From assembly GCA_022600935.1 (NCBI GenBank), contig JAHZJL010000032.1, positions 1 through 37,965 of the forward strand: a stretch of DNA of 37,965 nt, in the 5' to 3' direction. A program made the position numbers and the translations under genes. Source of the DNA: Gammaproteobacteria bacterium. Lineage in GTDB: Bacteria > Pseudomonadota > Gammaproteobacteria > Methylococcales > DRLZ01. The notes below the pieces were generated by a model that saw nothing but the letters and a program-made list of their open reading frames with translations, was not told the origin of the DNA and ran no database searches. This document shows, piece after piece, positions 1 through 9,085 of the stretch (position 1 is its first letter; every line of letters begins with the position of its first letter).

Positions 1-952
1 GCAACTGGGTTTCCAGCTGTTGCAGATAATCGATGGCGACATTGGCTCTGGCCAGACTGGGAATCATGTCGATAATAACTACAATCGGTCCCATGATAAA
101 AAAGATAATGGTGGTAATCGCCATAATCCTGTCAGCGGTTAAATGGCTTAATTGCGGCAGGATAAAAACTATGGCCACCATCAAAATATAAAAATACAGT
201 TGCCCGTACAGTTGCACATTGACATTGCTGATATCTGCAGCAGTATTTTTCTGCTTGGCTTCTTCAGATACCTCTTGCATGTAGTTCTGATATAAATCTT
301 CTACTTTGTCACGGTTGATTTTCAATTCATTAAAACCATCCAGAGCGTGTTGCATATAACCGAAATATTCAGTGTCTTTCTCCATTGCTAGTTGCATGGA
401 CGAACTGATGGTTTTGACCAGTACGGTAATCGTCACAACTGCTGCAACAATACAAACCAGCGCCATGAATAGCGCCAGTTTTGAGATTGTCGCCATGTAA
501 ATAAATGTGCAGATCAGCATTACAATCGCTGGAAACCCTTCAGACAGACGGTGCGCGCCCTGAGAAATCAACTCGGTCTTCTCAGATAGCAAAGACAGGA
601 TCTGGGCTTTACCAATCGATTCGTAAGCCAGCAACTTCAACCCTCGTAATAAATTTAAAATTCGCTTTCTGTAATTAAAAATACTGCCTTGTACCAGGTC
701 GGTCACACGGTGCGTAACAAAGCGTTTGGAGATAAAGTAAAGTGCTACACACAATACAAACAAAATAAAAATCTTTACATCCTGCTCCGGGTTATCGAAT
801 TCCTTGGCTGCCATATTCAATAACACCAGGGTCAACGCATTGATAACCCCGGAAACCACCGCTGCCAGAACCAGAAAAACCTGATCCTTCTGGCTGTCGA
901 TAGCCAGAAACTCCAGGAGTTTCGGCGTTTTTGCAGAACCCTGTTTACTCAT
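1..952 (-). CDS. Cyclic-peptide export ABC transporter (SyrD/PvdE type), N-terminal membrane half, cut by window edge
   Basis: Reading the minus strand from the ATG at 950-952 gives 317 codons open to base 1. The visible protein is a six-helix ABC-exporter membrane domain, with hydrophobic segments near residues 26-48, 61-78, 140-160, 162-180, 251-268 and 277-296. The motif DGFNELKINRDK at 205-216, between helices 4 and 5, matches the conserved GFKEL-type segment of the SyrD/PvdE cyclic-peptide exporter family. The Walker and signature motifs must lie beyond the window. The family moves lipopeptides, siderophore precursors or cyclic peptides from cytoplasm to periplasm, so the likely cargo is the product of the upstream synthetases. 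Its ATG overlaps the TGA of the hydroxylase gene by 4 bp (ATGA), indicating translational coupling at the end of the operon. Family call is strong; cargo is inferred from context. Confidence 0.85.
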   Translation of the reverse strand, partial: MSKQGSAKTPKLLEFLAIDSQKDQVFLVLAAVVSGVINALTLVLLNMAAKEFDNPEQDVKIFILFVLCVALYFISKRFVTHRVTDLVQGSIFNYRKRILNLLRGLKLLAYESIGKAQILSLLSEKTELISQGAHRLSEGFPAIVMLICTFIYMATISKLALFMALVCIVAAVVTITVLVKTISSSMQLAMEKDTEYFGYMQHALDGFNELKINRDKVEDLYQNYMQEVSEEAKQKNTAADISNVNVQLYGQLYFYILMVAIVFILPQLSHLTADRIMAITTIIFFIMGPIVVIIDMIPSLARANVAIDYLQQLETQL

Positions 953-1857
953 CCGGCCAATGATTTTTTAATGCGATGAATCAACTGGCTGAAACGCAAT
1001 ACCCATTTCCACGGTAAAAAATTAATTCCGAATAACACAACTCCTTGCAAGCTTTGAAAATTGCGGGTAAATGGTTTGACTTTCCAGAAGTGATTACAGG
1101 AACACACATAACCATCACCTTGCGCAGTCACTTCGTGCCACCATTGGGCAGGTATATAAAGTAATTGCCCGGGATTCAAAACCACTTCATAGCGGTCCAG
1201 CTCGGTTTTGGTAAAATCAGGAAACCGGTCTAAATCCGGTTGATCGATATTGACCCGGCTAATCCAGAACGGCAATACATCGTAAAACCCAAACGGATAT
1301 AGATTGCGGCTTTGTTGAGGCGGATATAACACTACCTGTTTGCTGCCGTGCATCATCATCATGGTGCCGTCACTGGGATCGAAATGAAGAGGTTCGGTAT
1401 GTCCCGCAGGGCCAAACCACAGATTCAAAGTCGCTTCCGAAATAGCCGGGATTAATCCCAGATTTTGGGTCAGGAATCCCATCTCATCAGCGATAGACTG
1501 TGCAGCTTGTGTACTTCCAATCGGATTTTGCGCCAGATACAGATTGCGGCTCTTGGCGCTACCATCCCGGATATGTTCGATAAACTTATGGATTGTTAGA
1601 TTGAGATGATTACAGTATTTGGTCCACTGGTTTTTCGGTGTTGCAAAATGATGCTCTCCGTAATCACGCACTGCAAACAGCTGGTCACCCAGGTTCGATT
1701 CCAGAAACTCCAGGTTCCAGTCAATGGCATGATCGAGAAAATCATCAATCACAAACGGTTTGCCCTGATTTCGATACAATTGTTGAAAAACCTCACGGCT
1801 TAATTTGGATGCCGAGACATGATCAATCTGTTTTAACGGTGCAGCGCTGGAAATCAT
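949..1857 (-). CDS. JmjC/cupin-8 family Fe(II)/2-oxoglutarate-dependent hydroxylase
   Basis: This 302-residue soluble protein has the fold signature of the JmjC/cupin-8 oxygenases. The metal-binding triad is visible as H158 and D160 in LHFDPSDG and H241 in WWHEV. K173 in HGSKQVVLYPP is the usual 2-oxoglutarate-binding lysine, and the YIPAQWWHEV strand is typical of the family. Such enzymes use O2 and 2-oxoglutarate to hydroxylate a carbon, often the beta carbon of an amino-acid side chain. Here the gene lies 2 bp after the terminal NRPS gene and overlaps the exporter gene, so it probably hydroxylates a residue on a carrier domain or in the released peptide. The target cannot be read from the sequence. 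The ATG is preceded by AGGAG (1869-1873), located inside the end of the NRPS gene. A different protein or small-molecule substrate cannot be excluded. Confidence 0.85.
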   Translation of the reverse strand: MISSAAPLKQIDHVSASKLSREVFQQLYRNQGKPFVIDDFLDHAIDWNLEFLESNLGDQLFAVRDYGEHHFATPKNQWTKYCNHLNLTIHKFIEHIRDGSAKSRNLYLAQNPIGSTQAAQSIADEMGFLTQNLGLIPAISEATLNLWFGPAGHTEPLHFDPSDGTMMMMHGSKQVVLYPPQQSRNLYPFGFYDVLPFWISRVNIDQPDLDRFPDFTKTELDRYEVVLNPGQLLYIPAQWWHEVTAQGDGYVCSCNHFWKVKPFTRNFQSLQGVVLFGINFLPWKWVLRFSQLIHRIKKSLAG

Positions 1858-1859
1858 CG

Positions 1860-4800
1860 TTAATTAAGCTCCTGCGCTGTTGGACTATTGTTTGACATGG
1901 CAGATATAAAATCCGCAACCGGCATAATATGCGTAGCGTCGGTCATGGTTTCGTGCTGCCCTGTCAACCAGTGCAGACTGATATTCAGACCGGTAACTTG
2001 CTGCCAGCCAAGGTAATCATCCGGACTGATACGCTTGCTGCCTTCGCTGGCTCTGAACAAGGACACTGGAGTGTTAAGCGTCTGAGGGCAATAACGCATG
2101 TTCAGGTTGGTGCGGCATACATGCACATAGCGTGTAAATGCCGCGGCATCCATGGCACGAGGAATCAACCCGTTTTGCCTGGCCTGGGTGAAGACCAGCG
2201 ACATTCGCTGCTCCGGTGTTTGGTCCCGCAACTCTTCGGACATGAACCCAAGACTGGGAAACAGACTGACCAATAATTCAGCTTCATCGGTTGTTGCTGC
2301 TGTATCTGCGGTAATTGCAGGATGCGCAGTATCCAGCATCACAACACACTCAACCATATCTCCAGCTGCCTCGAGTTGTCTGGCTACTTCGTAAGCAAGC
2401 AAGCCGCCAAACGAGTAGCCTAGCAAGCGATAACCCTGTTGTTGTGTTTGCACTGAGCGAATCTGTTGCAAATAATACCCGGCCAATTCCTGTAGCTCAG
2501 TTAAAACCACGGCTTTTGATTCCATTCCCGGCGCTTTCAATCCGTAAACAGGTTGATGTTGCGGCAGCGCTTTGGCCAGCGCGTTATAGCAAATCACATG
2601 GCCACCAACCGGGTGGAAACAAAACAATGGTGGCAAGTCGCCTTGTTTGTTAAACGTGACCAGTGGTGACCAGTGCTGGGATGTCTGATCACTCTCAATC
2701 AAGCAACTTAATGTCGCGATGGTCGGTGCTTGAAAAATTGCCGATAACGGCAATTCCTTGCCGAATGTAAGCTTGATCTGAGTCATTAGATCCAGCACCA
2801 GTAATGAATGTCCGCCCAGTTCAAAAAAGTCGTCATCCATAGAAGGCGAATGGTCAAGCTCCAACACTTCCTGCCAGAGATCCAGCAAGGTTTTCTCGAC
2901 AAACCCTGTTGGCTGACTGTGTATGACCTGATCTTTATGCTGTTGAGGATCTGGCAGTGCTTTACGGTCCAGCTTGCCATTAGCAGTCAACGGCAGGCTA
3001 TCCAAAACCAGAATGTCAGCTGGAACCATAAACGCTGGTAACTTTTGTTTGGCCAATTGCATGAGTTGTTGTGCCAAAACGTTCGGGTCATTCCCGGCAG
3101 AACCGACATATGCCGCCAGCTTGCGCTGACTGGATGCGGTCTCACCGACTGCCACTACCACACATTCCTCAACGCCTGGCGCTGTTTTTAACACAGCCTC
3201 CACTTCACCCAGTTCTATTCTAAATCCGCGTACCTTGACCTGATGATCGAGCCGTCCAAGATAAATCAAATCACCACTGGCGTTATATCGCACCAAATCA
3301 CCAGTGCGGTACAATCGGGCACCTGTCTGTCCACTCAAAAGATCCGGCACAAAACGCTCTGCTGTCAGTTTGGCGCGGCCCAGATAGCCTCTGGCCAAAC
3401 CCTCACCACCCAGATACAGCTCACCAGATACTCCGGGTGGCACCGGTTGCAGATATGCATCCAGCACATAAGCTCTGGTATTACTGATTGGACGGCCGAT
3501 ACTTGGCAAAGTGTTCGGCTTGCGCAAACAACAGGTTGAATACGTGGTATCTTCTGAGGGACCGTATAAATCGTAAACCTGCTGGATATGCGATCTGGCG
3601 TAGAGTTTATCGACCAGCTCGGAGGATAACGGTTCTCCGGCCAGATTGACTGTGGACACTGTTTCAGGAATACCATCGACTTTCAGCAATTGCTCGATAG
3701 CCGAAGGAACGGTATTGATCAAGCTTGGCGAGGAAGCGGGTTGTTCAGCCAATTCCAGAACATTGCGCAACAAGACCAGGGTTCCGCCACTGGCCAGGGT
3801 CAAAAAGATTTCATACACCGACAAATCGAAACAGATTGAGGTACCAGCGACCACGCGTTGCAGCTGTTTGTCCTGATAGACGCTTTGCGCCCAACGAATC
3901 ATAGCGACTGCATTAGCATGGCTGATGGCGACTCCTTTGGGGGTTCCGGTGGAGCCGGAGGTATACAACACATACGCCAGATTTGAGGGTTGCGGGTGTT
4001 GCCACCGGGGTAGTGTGGCTTGTGGCCAGGGTTGATCCAGTTGCAAATTATCAGTATCGGCCAATACCGGGTGTGAAACAACCAGTTCAGACTCTGTCAC
4101 AACCAGTAACACTTCAGCATCGTTCAGGGTTTGCCCGATCCTGGCTCCGGGATAATCCGGGTCCAGTGGCACATATGCAGAGCCGCTTTTAAGAATTGCC
4201 AGCAGTGCAATAATCATATGTGGCGTGCGTGGCAGGCAGACTCCAATTAATACTTCAGGTCCCGCACCACGCGCCACAAGTATCGCTGCCAGTTGGTCAA
4301 CCTGGTCACTTAGTTGCTGATAGCTGACTTGTATTCCGCTTTGCTCGATTGCGATTGAGTCTGCACAATGCTCAACACTGTCAGCAAACAAATCATACAC
4401 GCTGCAATCATAGTTGATTGGCAGGGTAGTCTGATTCCAGTCAACCACAACTTGCCGGTACAAGTGATTATCGACAATTGTAAAATCACCGATCCTTGCT
4501 TGTGGTTGTTCTGCTGCCTGTTGCAGCAAATGTGTCAAGCCTCTGCACATGGTCTCAATGGTTTGAGCAGCAAACAAATCCGCATTGTATTCAAATGTCC
4601 CGCAGAAACTACCATGCTCTTCATGTATGGCCAGAGTCAGATCGAATTTGACTTCCTGATTGGCCAGTGTCAGCGCTTCAATGCTCAATTCATCCAGGTC
4701 AGGCTGCATTGTCTTGCGGTTATGAAACAGAAACATGACCTGGAAAAACGGTGTACCGGCCAGATCCCGTTGCGGTTGTAAGTCCTCCACCAGTTTTTCG

Positions 4801-7800
4801 AACGGCATGGCTTGATGAGCGAAGGCATCGACTACTGTTTCCTTGACCTGAGCCAGAAATTTCAGCCATTCAGGATTATTGTCGATGCGATTGCGCAATA
4901 CCAGGGTATTACTGAAAAAACCGATCAGACTCTCGGTTTCCTGACGGTCACGATTGGCAACCGGAGTTCCCAGAGCAAAATCCTCCTGACCACTGTAACG
5001 GGCCAGAAACAGATGAAAGCCGGCCAGTAACAACATAAACAATGAACACTGTTGTGTTTCGGCCAGTTGAGTCAATTGCATGGTAAGCTCTGAACCAAGC
5101 TTAAAACTGTGATTCTGTGCTCTGAAGGTCTGCTCGGTACTACGCTTGAAATCAGTTGGCAGATTCAGCGAAGGTGGCAGATTGGCGAGCTTGTCACGCC
5201 AATAATCCAGTAATTCCTGGAATTCCCCGGAATTCATCCGTTGTCGTTGCCAGACCGAATAATCAGCATATTGCAATGGCAGTTCCGCTAAATCCACTTG
5301 TTCTCCAGTACGATAACCGCGATACAGGCTCAGTAATTCCTGCATAAACACATTTTGCGACCAGCCATCAGATAATATGTGATGATTGTTGATCACCAGT
5401 ATATGTCGATCCACATCCAGCCGAATAAGACTGACCCGGATTAACGGCCAGGTATCCAGTTTGAACACATGCACGGTTTCCTGATCCAGCAATTCATCGA
5501 GCAATGTATTTTGTTGATCGCTGCTGTTTTGAGACCAGTCCAGATGATGCATTGGCAGTTCATCACAGCTCAGTATTTTTTGCCGGGGTTGTGAATCATT
5601 CAGGACAAAAACAGTGCTGAGTATGCGATGGCGACCAATGATGTCGTTAAGACTCTGCTGGAAGCTCCTGGTATCCAGTTGCCCGTTTATTTTCAGAGCT
5701 GCAACCATATTGTAGGCAGTGCTGTGAGGATACAGTTTCTGCAGGAAGTACAGGCGTTCCTGAGCGAATGACAAGGGGTAGTTCTGAACTTCATCGACTG
5801 CTTTCAATGCCGGAATTGCAGTCTCCCGGCAGTTGTCGATAGCATCGGCCTGGGCGCGAAGGCTTGAATGTTCAAACACATCACGAATCGACAATTGCAC
5901 TGCAAACACGGTCTGAATGCGATTAGTCAATTGCATGGCCAGTAACGAATGCCCGCCCAGTGTAAAAAAGTCACTGTCGCGACTTGCCTCGACTCCCAGT
6001 AAATCAAGCCAAATTGAAGCCAGGCGAAATTCGGTTTTGGTTTGTGGAGGTTCTACTGTATTTTGCGGAAAATCTCCTGCGGCAGGTTCCGGTAATACCT
6101 TGTCATCGATTTTTCCGTTAGGATTGAGCGGTAACTCAGGTAACTCAACCAGAGCTGCTGGAACCATGTAATCCGGTAATTCAGTTTGCAAGTGTTCTCT
6201 TAAGCGCTGTTTATCGATGCCTGAATCAGGCATTGGACTGAAATAAGCGACCAGACTTTTACCTTGATCCTGGTGATCGCGAATCCGGATATAGCTTTGG
6301 TTAACTCCTGGGTAGGCATTAATGGTGGTCTCGATGGCGCTCAACTCGATCCGAAACCCTCTGAGCTTGACTTGATTGTCAACCCGGCCAACAAACTCAA
6401 TCGCTGCTTCGCAATTCCAGCGCACCATATCCCCGGTCCGGTACAGTCGCTGGCCAGGTTGAGCAGCAAACGGGTCGGGAACAAACCGGCTTGCGGTATC
6501 CGCGACCTGATTGACATAACCCGGAGATAACCCGTCTCCACCAATATATAATTCACCGACAACACCTGAGGGTACCGGATTCAGTGCCTGGTCCAGAACA
6601 TACAAAGTTGTGTTGGACAAAGGCTTGCCAATGGGAACGGTTGGCTCTCCTTCAGCCACCAAGTCGATAGTATGCCAGGTTGAAAATGTGGTACTTTCAG
6701 TGGGCCCGTATACATGCAGGAAATGCGCTGGTTTGCCTTGTTTGAGTACGGTTCTGACGAGTTCAGGATCGACGAGTTCACCACCGAACAGCAAATACCC
6801 CAGGCCGGCGAATGCTGCAGGTTGCTGACGCACTATCTGATTAAACAAGGCTGTGGTTAAAAACAAAACAGTAATATGCTGCTGATGTAAAAATTCGGTA
6901 AAGTCATCGACTGCCAGAGTCACTGAACGATCAGCGATCACCAGACTGGCGCCGTTCAGCAATGCTCCCCATATCTCGAACGTCGCGGCGTCAAACGCAG
7001 TATTGCTGGCCTGTGCGATACGGTCCGACGGCTTCAGATCGATATAGTTGCTGTTCAACACCAGCCTGTGAATGGAATAGTGGGCGATGCTGATGGCTTT
7101 TGGTATTCCGGTTGAACCCGAGGTAAACATGATATAAGCCAGAGCATTGGCGTAACCACGACGACCTGGATTGGAAATCGGATAAGTCTGCCAATCGAGT
7201 TGATCCATAAGCAGAAGATTTTGCTCGACGAGCAGGTGTGCATGGTCTAGCAAACTGTGCTGGGTAATCGTCATGGCGACTCGTACCTGCTTGTGCATCT
7301 GCGCCAGTCGTTCCAGCGGATACGCCAGGTCCAGTGGCAGATATGTCGCTCCGGCCTTGAGCGTGGCCAGCATGGCAATCACCAGGTCACAACCACGGTG
7401 CAGATACAGCGCCACAACATCTCCTTGCTGCAAACCGTGTTCAATCAACACATGGGCAAGCTGATTAGCCTGCTCATTGAGTTGCCGGTAACTGATCTGG
7501 CGATCGTTGTGAATAATCGCTGTGTTGTCCGGAGTCAGTTCGACCTGTTGCTGAAAACGCTGATTGACTGTGAGTTGGCGTGGATAGTCCAACCGGCAAT
7601 CATTCCAGCTCTCAAGCATTCCCTGACTGTGCTGTTCGGATAACAGCCCGATACGCTCCAGTGAGCGAACCGGATTCAACAACACAGTTTCGAGCAGGTG
7701 TCGATACACTGACATCATGGTCTCGATACTTTGTGCCTGAAACAGATCGCAATCATATTCAACGACTGCGGCAAATTCGTGGCCTTGATCCTCGATTGAC

Positions 7801-9077
7801 AAGGTCAGATCAAATTTTGCTGAAGTTCGTTGCACTGGAATCAAGTCAACAGTCAAATCACCAAGTCGGGCGCTTTGATTGTTTTGATTGCTATAGCTGA
7901 ACAATGCTTGAAACAAGGGGCTGGCCGAATAACTGCGTTCAGGTTGTAAACGCTCGACGATTTTTTCAAACGGTACATGTTGATGGCTGTTGACTGCCAG
8001 GCAGGAACGATGCATGGATTGAAGAAAGTCAACAAAACCCGATTGACCACAATATTCGGCTTTGACCGGCAAGGTATTCACAAAAAAACCGATTAAATCT
8101 TCAAGCTCCTTATAATTGCGACCAGCAAACGGTGTGCCGATGAGCATCTGGTGTTGCCCTGAATAACGCGCCAGCAACACAGCAAAGACAGACAATAACA
8201 CGGTGAATACGGATACCCGCTGGTCTCTGGCGAATGTAATGACACTCTGCCGTAATTCAGCAGTCATGCTGAATGAATATAACGCGCCGTTGTATCCAGG
8301 CGTTTTCGGTCGTTTAAAATCAAACGGCAGTTCCAGCACAGTTGGGATACCCGCAAGATAGGATTCCCAGAATGCCAGATCGTCCAGATATTGATCGCTG
8401 TTCAACATCCGTTGCTGCCAGAGCGCATAATCTCCAAATTGCACAGGCAACATCGGCAGGTGCGCTGTCTTGCTGCTTAACTCGGCTTGATAAAAAGCTG
8501 CCAGATCGCGCATGAACACCGACATTGACCAACCGTCGGTAATCATGTGATGCACACAGGTTGCCAGTACATGCAGCTCCTCAGCCAGCCTGATCAGCTG
8601 AATCTGAATCAATTCACCTTGCTCGAGCTGAAATGAATGTTCGCTCAGGTTGTGCAGAATATTTTGTAATGCCTGGTCCTGGTTTGTATCGTTGCGTAAA
8701 TCGACAATTTGCAACTGCAGTGGTGTATAGGGATGAATGCGCTGAAAAACGCCTTCATCGGTCTGGTAACAGTGTGTTCTTAACAACTCGTGGCGTTGCA
8801 ATACAGCGTTCAACGCAGTTTCCAGACAGTGTTGATCGAGTCTGCCGTTAAGCCTCAGGAAAATTGGCAGATTATATAAACTGCTCACTCCACTATAACG
8901 CTGCAAAAACCACAAGCGCTGCTGGGCTGAGGTTAGCGGAATTCTGTGGTGTTGCGATCTGGGTTGAATCGTCAATCCACCTGACGCAGGCGGTTTGCTT
9001 TTAGCCGCCATCTTTTTCAGCAACAGGCTTTTCTGGGCCGGGCTGAGTTGGGTCAGTTTATCCTGCCGCTTCGCCAT
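1860..9077 (-). CDS. Terminal NRPS: C-A(Ile)-T-C-A(Ala)-T-TE
   Basis: This 2405-residue synthetase adds the last two residues and releases the chain. Residues 1-35 form a Lys-rich helical linker (LSPAQKSLLLKK). Domain order: C about 45-480 (PLTSAQQRLWFL; HHMITDGWS), A 500-1000, T 1020-1090, C 1105-1530 (PLSFAQERLYFL; HHILSDGWS), A 1560-2050, T 2065-2130, TE 2136-2400. Both condensation domains have the L-donor type first motif, fitting the lack of upstream epimerases. Specificity residues read by hand are DAFFLGVTFK for the first A domain (Ile, or another branched aliphatic residue) and DLYNNALTYK for the second (close to the known Ala code DLFNNALTYK). Both carriers have GGHSL. The thioesterase has Ser2222 in GYSFGG and a C-terminal GQHETM histidine motif. 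The ATG is 8 bp after the preceding stop. This is the only TE in the window and marks the end of the assembly line. Confidence 0.95.
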   Translation of the reverse strand: MAKRQDKLTQLSPAQKSLLLKKMAAKSKPPASGGLTIQPRSQHHRIPLTSAQQRLWFLQRYSGVSSLYNLPIFLRLNGRLDQHCLETALNAVLQRHELLRTHCYQTDEGVFQRIHPYTPLQLQIVDLRNDTNQDQALQNILHNLSEHSFQLEQGELIQIQLIRLAEELHVLATCVHHMITDGWSMSVFMRDLAAFYQAELSSKTAHLPMLPVQFGDYALWQQRMLNSDQYLDDLAFWESYLAGIPTVLELPFDFKRPKTPGYNGALYSFSMTAELRQSVITFARDQRVSVFTVLLSVFAVLLARYSGQHQMLIGTPFAGRNYKELEDLIGFFVNTLPVKAEYCGQSGFVDFLQSMHRSCLAVNSHQHVPFEKIVERLQPERSYSASPLFQALFSYSNQNNQSARLGDLTVDLIPVQRTSAKFDLTLSIEDQGHEFAAVVEYDCDLFQAQSIETMMSVYRHLLETVLLNPVRSLERIGLLSEQHSQGMLESWNDCRLDYPRQLTVNQRFQQQVELTPDNTAIIHNDRQISYRQLNEQANQLAHVLIEHGLQQGDVVALYLHRGCDLVIAMLATLKAGATYLPLDLAYPLERLAQMHKQVRVAMTITQHSLLDHAHLLVEQNLLLMDQLDWQTYPISNPGRRGYANALAYIMFTSGSTGIPKAISIAHYSIHRLVLNSNYIDLKPSDRIAQASNTAFDAATFEIWGALLNGASLVIADRSVTLAVDDFTEFLHQQHITVLFLTTALFNQIVRQQPAAFAGLGYLLFGGELVDPELVRTVLKQGKPAHFLHVYGPTESTTFSTWHTIDLVAEGEPTVPIGKPLSNTTLYVLDQALNPVPSGVVGELYIGGDGLSPGYVNQVADTASRFVPDPFAAQPGQRLYRTGDMVRWNCEAAIEFVGRVDNQVKLRGFRIELSAIETTINAYPGVNQSYIRIRDHQDQGKSLVAYFSPMPDSGIDKQRLREHLQTELPDYMVPAALVELPELPLNPNGKIDDKVLPEPAAGDFPQNTVEPPQTKTEFRLASIWLDLLGVEASRDSDFFTLGGHSLLAMQLTNRIQTVFAVQLSIRDVFEHSSLRAQADAIDNCRETAIPALKAVDEVQNYPLSFAQERLYFLQKLYPHSTAYNMVAALKINGQLDTRSFQQSLNDIIGRHRILSTVFVLNDSQPRQKILSCDELPMHHLDWSQNSSDQQNTLLDELLDQETVHVFKLDTWPLIRVSLIRLDVDRHILVINNHHILSDGWSQNVFMQELLSLYRGYRTGEQVDLAELPLQYADYSVWQRQRMNSGEFQELLDYWRDKLANLPPSLNLPTDFKRSTEQTFRAQNHSFKLGSELTMQLTQLAETQQCSLFMLLLAGFHLFLARYSGQEDFALGTPVANRDRQETESLIGFFSNTLVLRNRIDNNPEWLKFLAQVKETVVDAFAHQAMPFEKLVEDLQPQRDLAGTPFFQVMFLFHNRKTMQPDLDELSIEALTLANQEVKFDLTLAIHEEHGSFCGTFEYNADLFAAQTIETMCRGLTHLLQQAAEQPQARIGDFTIVDNHLYRQVVVDWNQTTLPINYDCSVYDLFADSVEHCADSIAIEQSGIQVSYQQLSDQVDQLAAILVARGAGPEVLIGVCLPRTPHMIIALLAILKSGSAYVPLDPDYPGARIGQTLNDAEVLLVVTESELVVSHPVLADTDNLQLDQPWPQATLPRWQHPQPSNLAYVLYTSGSTGTPKGVAISHANAVAMIRWAQSVYQDKQLQRVVAGTSICFDLSVYEIFLTLASGGTLVLLRNVLELAEQPASSPSLINTVPSAIEQLLKVDGIPETVSTVNLAGEPLSSELVDKLYARSHIQQVYDLYGPSEDTTYSTCCLRKPNTLPSIGRPISNTRAYVLDAYLQPVPPGVSGELYLGGEGLARGYLGRAKLTAERFVPDLLSGQTGARLYRTGDLVRYNASGDLIYLGRLDHQVKVRGFRIELGEVEAVLKTAPGVEECVVVAVGETASSQRKLAAYVGSAGNDPNVLAQQLMQLAKQKLPAFMVPADILVLDSLPLTANGKLDRKALPDPQQHKDQVIHSQPTGFVEKTLLDLWQEVLELDHSPSMDDDFFELGGHSLLVLDLMTQIKLTFGKELPLSAIFQAPTIATLSCLIESDQTSQHWSPLVTFNKQGDLPPLFCFHPVGGHVICYNALAKALPQHQPVYGLKAPGMESKAVVLTELQELAGYYLQQIRSVQTQQQGYRLLGYSFGGLLAYEVARQLEAAGDMVECVVMLDTAHPAITADTAATTDEAELLVSLFPSLGFMSEELRDQTPEQRMSLVFTQARQNGLIPRAMDAAAFTRYVHVCRTNLNMRYCPQTLNTPVSLFRASEGSKRISPDDYLGWQQVTGLNISLHWLTGQHETMTDATHIMPVADFISAMSNNSPTAQELN
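1863..2672 (-). other. Type I thioesterase domain (chain release) within the terminal NRPS
   Basis: This domain covers residues 2136-2405 of the terminal synthetase. It is an alpha/beta hydrolase with FCFHPVGG at its start, the nucleophile Ser2222 (bases 2412-2414) in GYSFGG, a candidate catalytic Asp in MLDTAHP, and the histidine in GQHETM. It takes the full-length peptide from the last carrier and either hydrolyses or cyclises it. The D-Thr hydroxyl and the polyketide-derived hydroxyl upstream are both possible ring-closing nucleophiles. The sequence does not decide between a linear acid and a macrolactone. Confidence 0.9.
1869..1873 (-). promoter_or_regulatory. Shine-Dalgarno for the JmjC hydroxylase, inside the NRPS 3' end
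   Basis: AGGAG on the minus strand lies 11 nt before the ATG at 1855-1857, within the last codons of the terminal NRPS. Only 2 bp separate the NRPS stop TAA from this ATG, so the two genes are probably translationally coupled. Confidence 0.55.
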
Positions 9078-9085
9078 AACCCGGA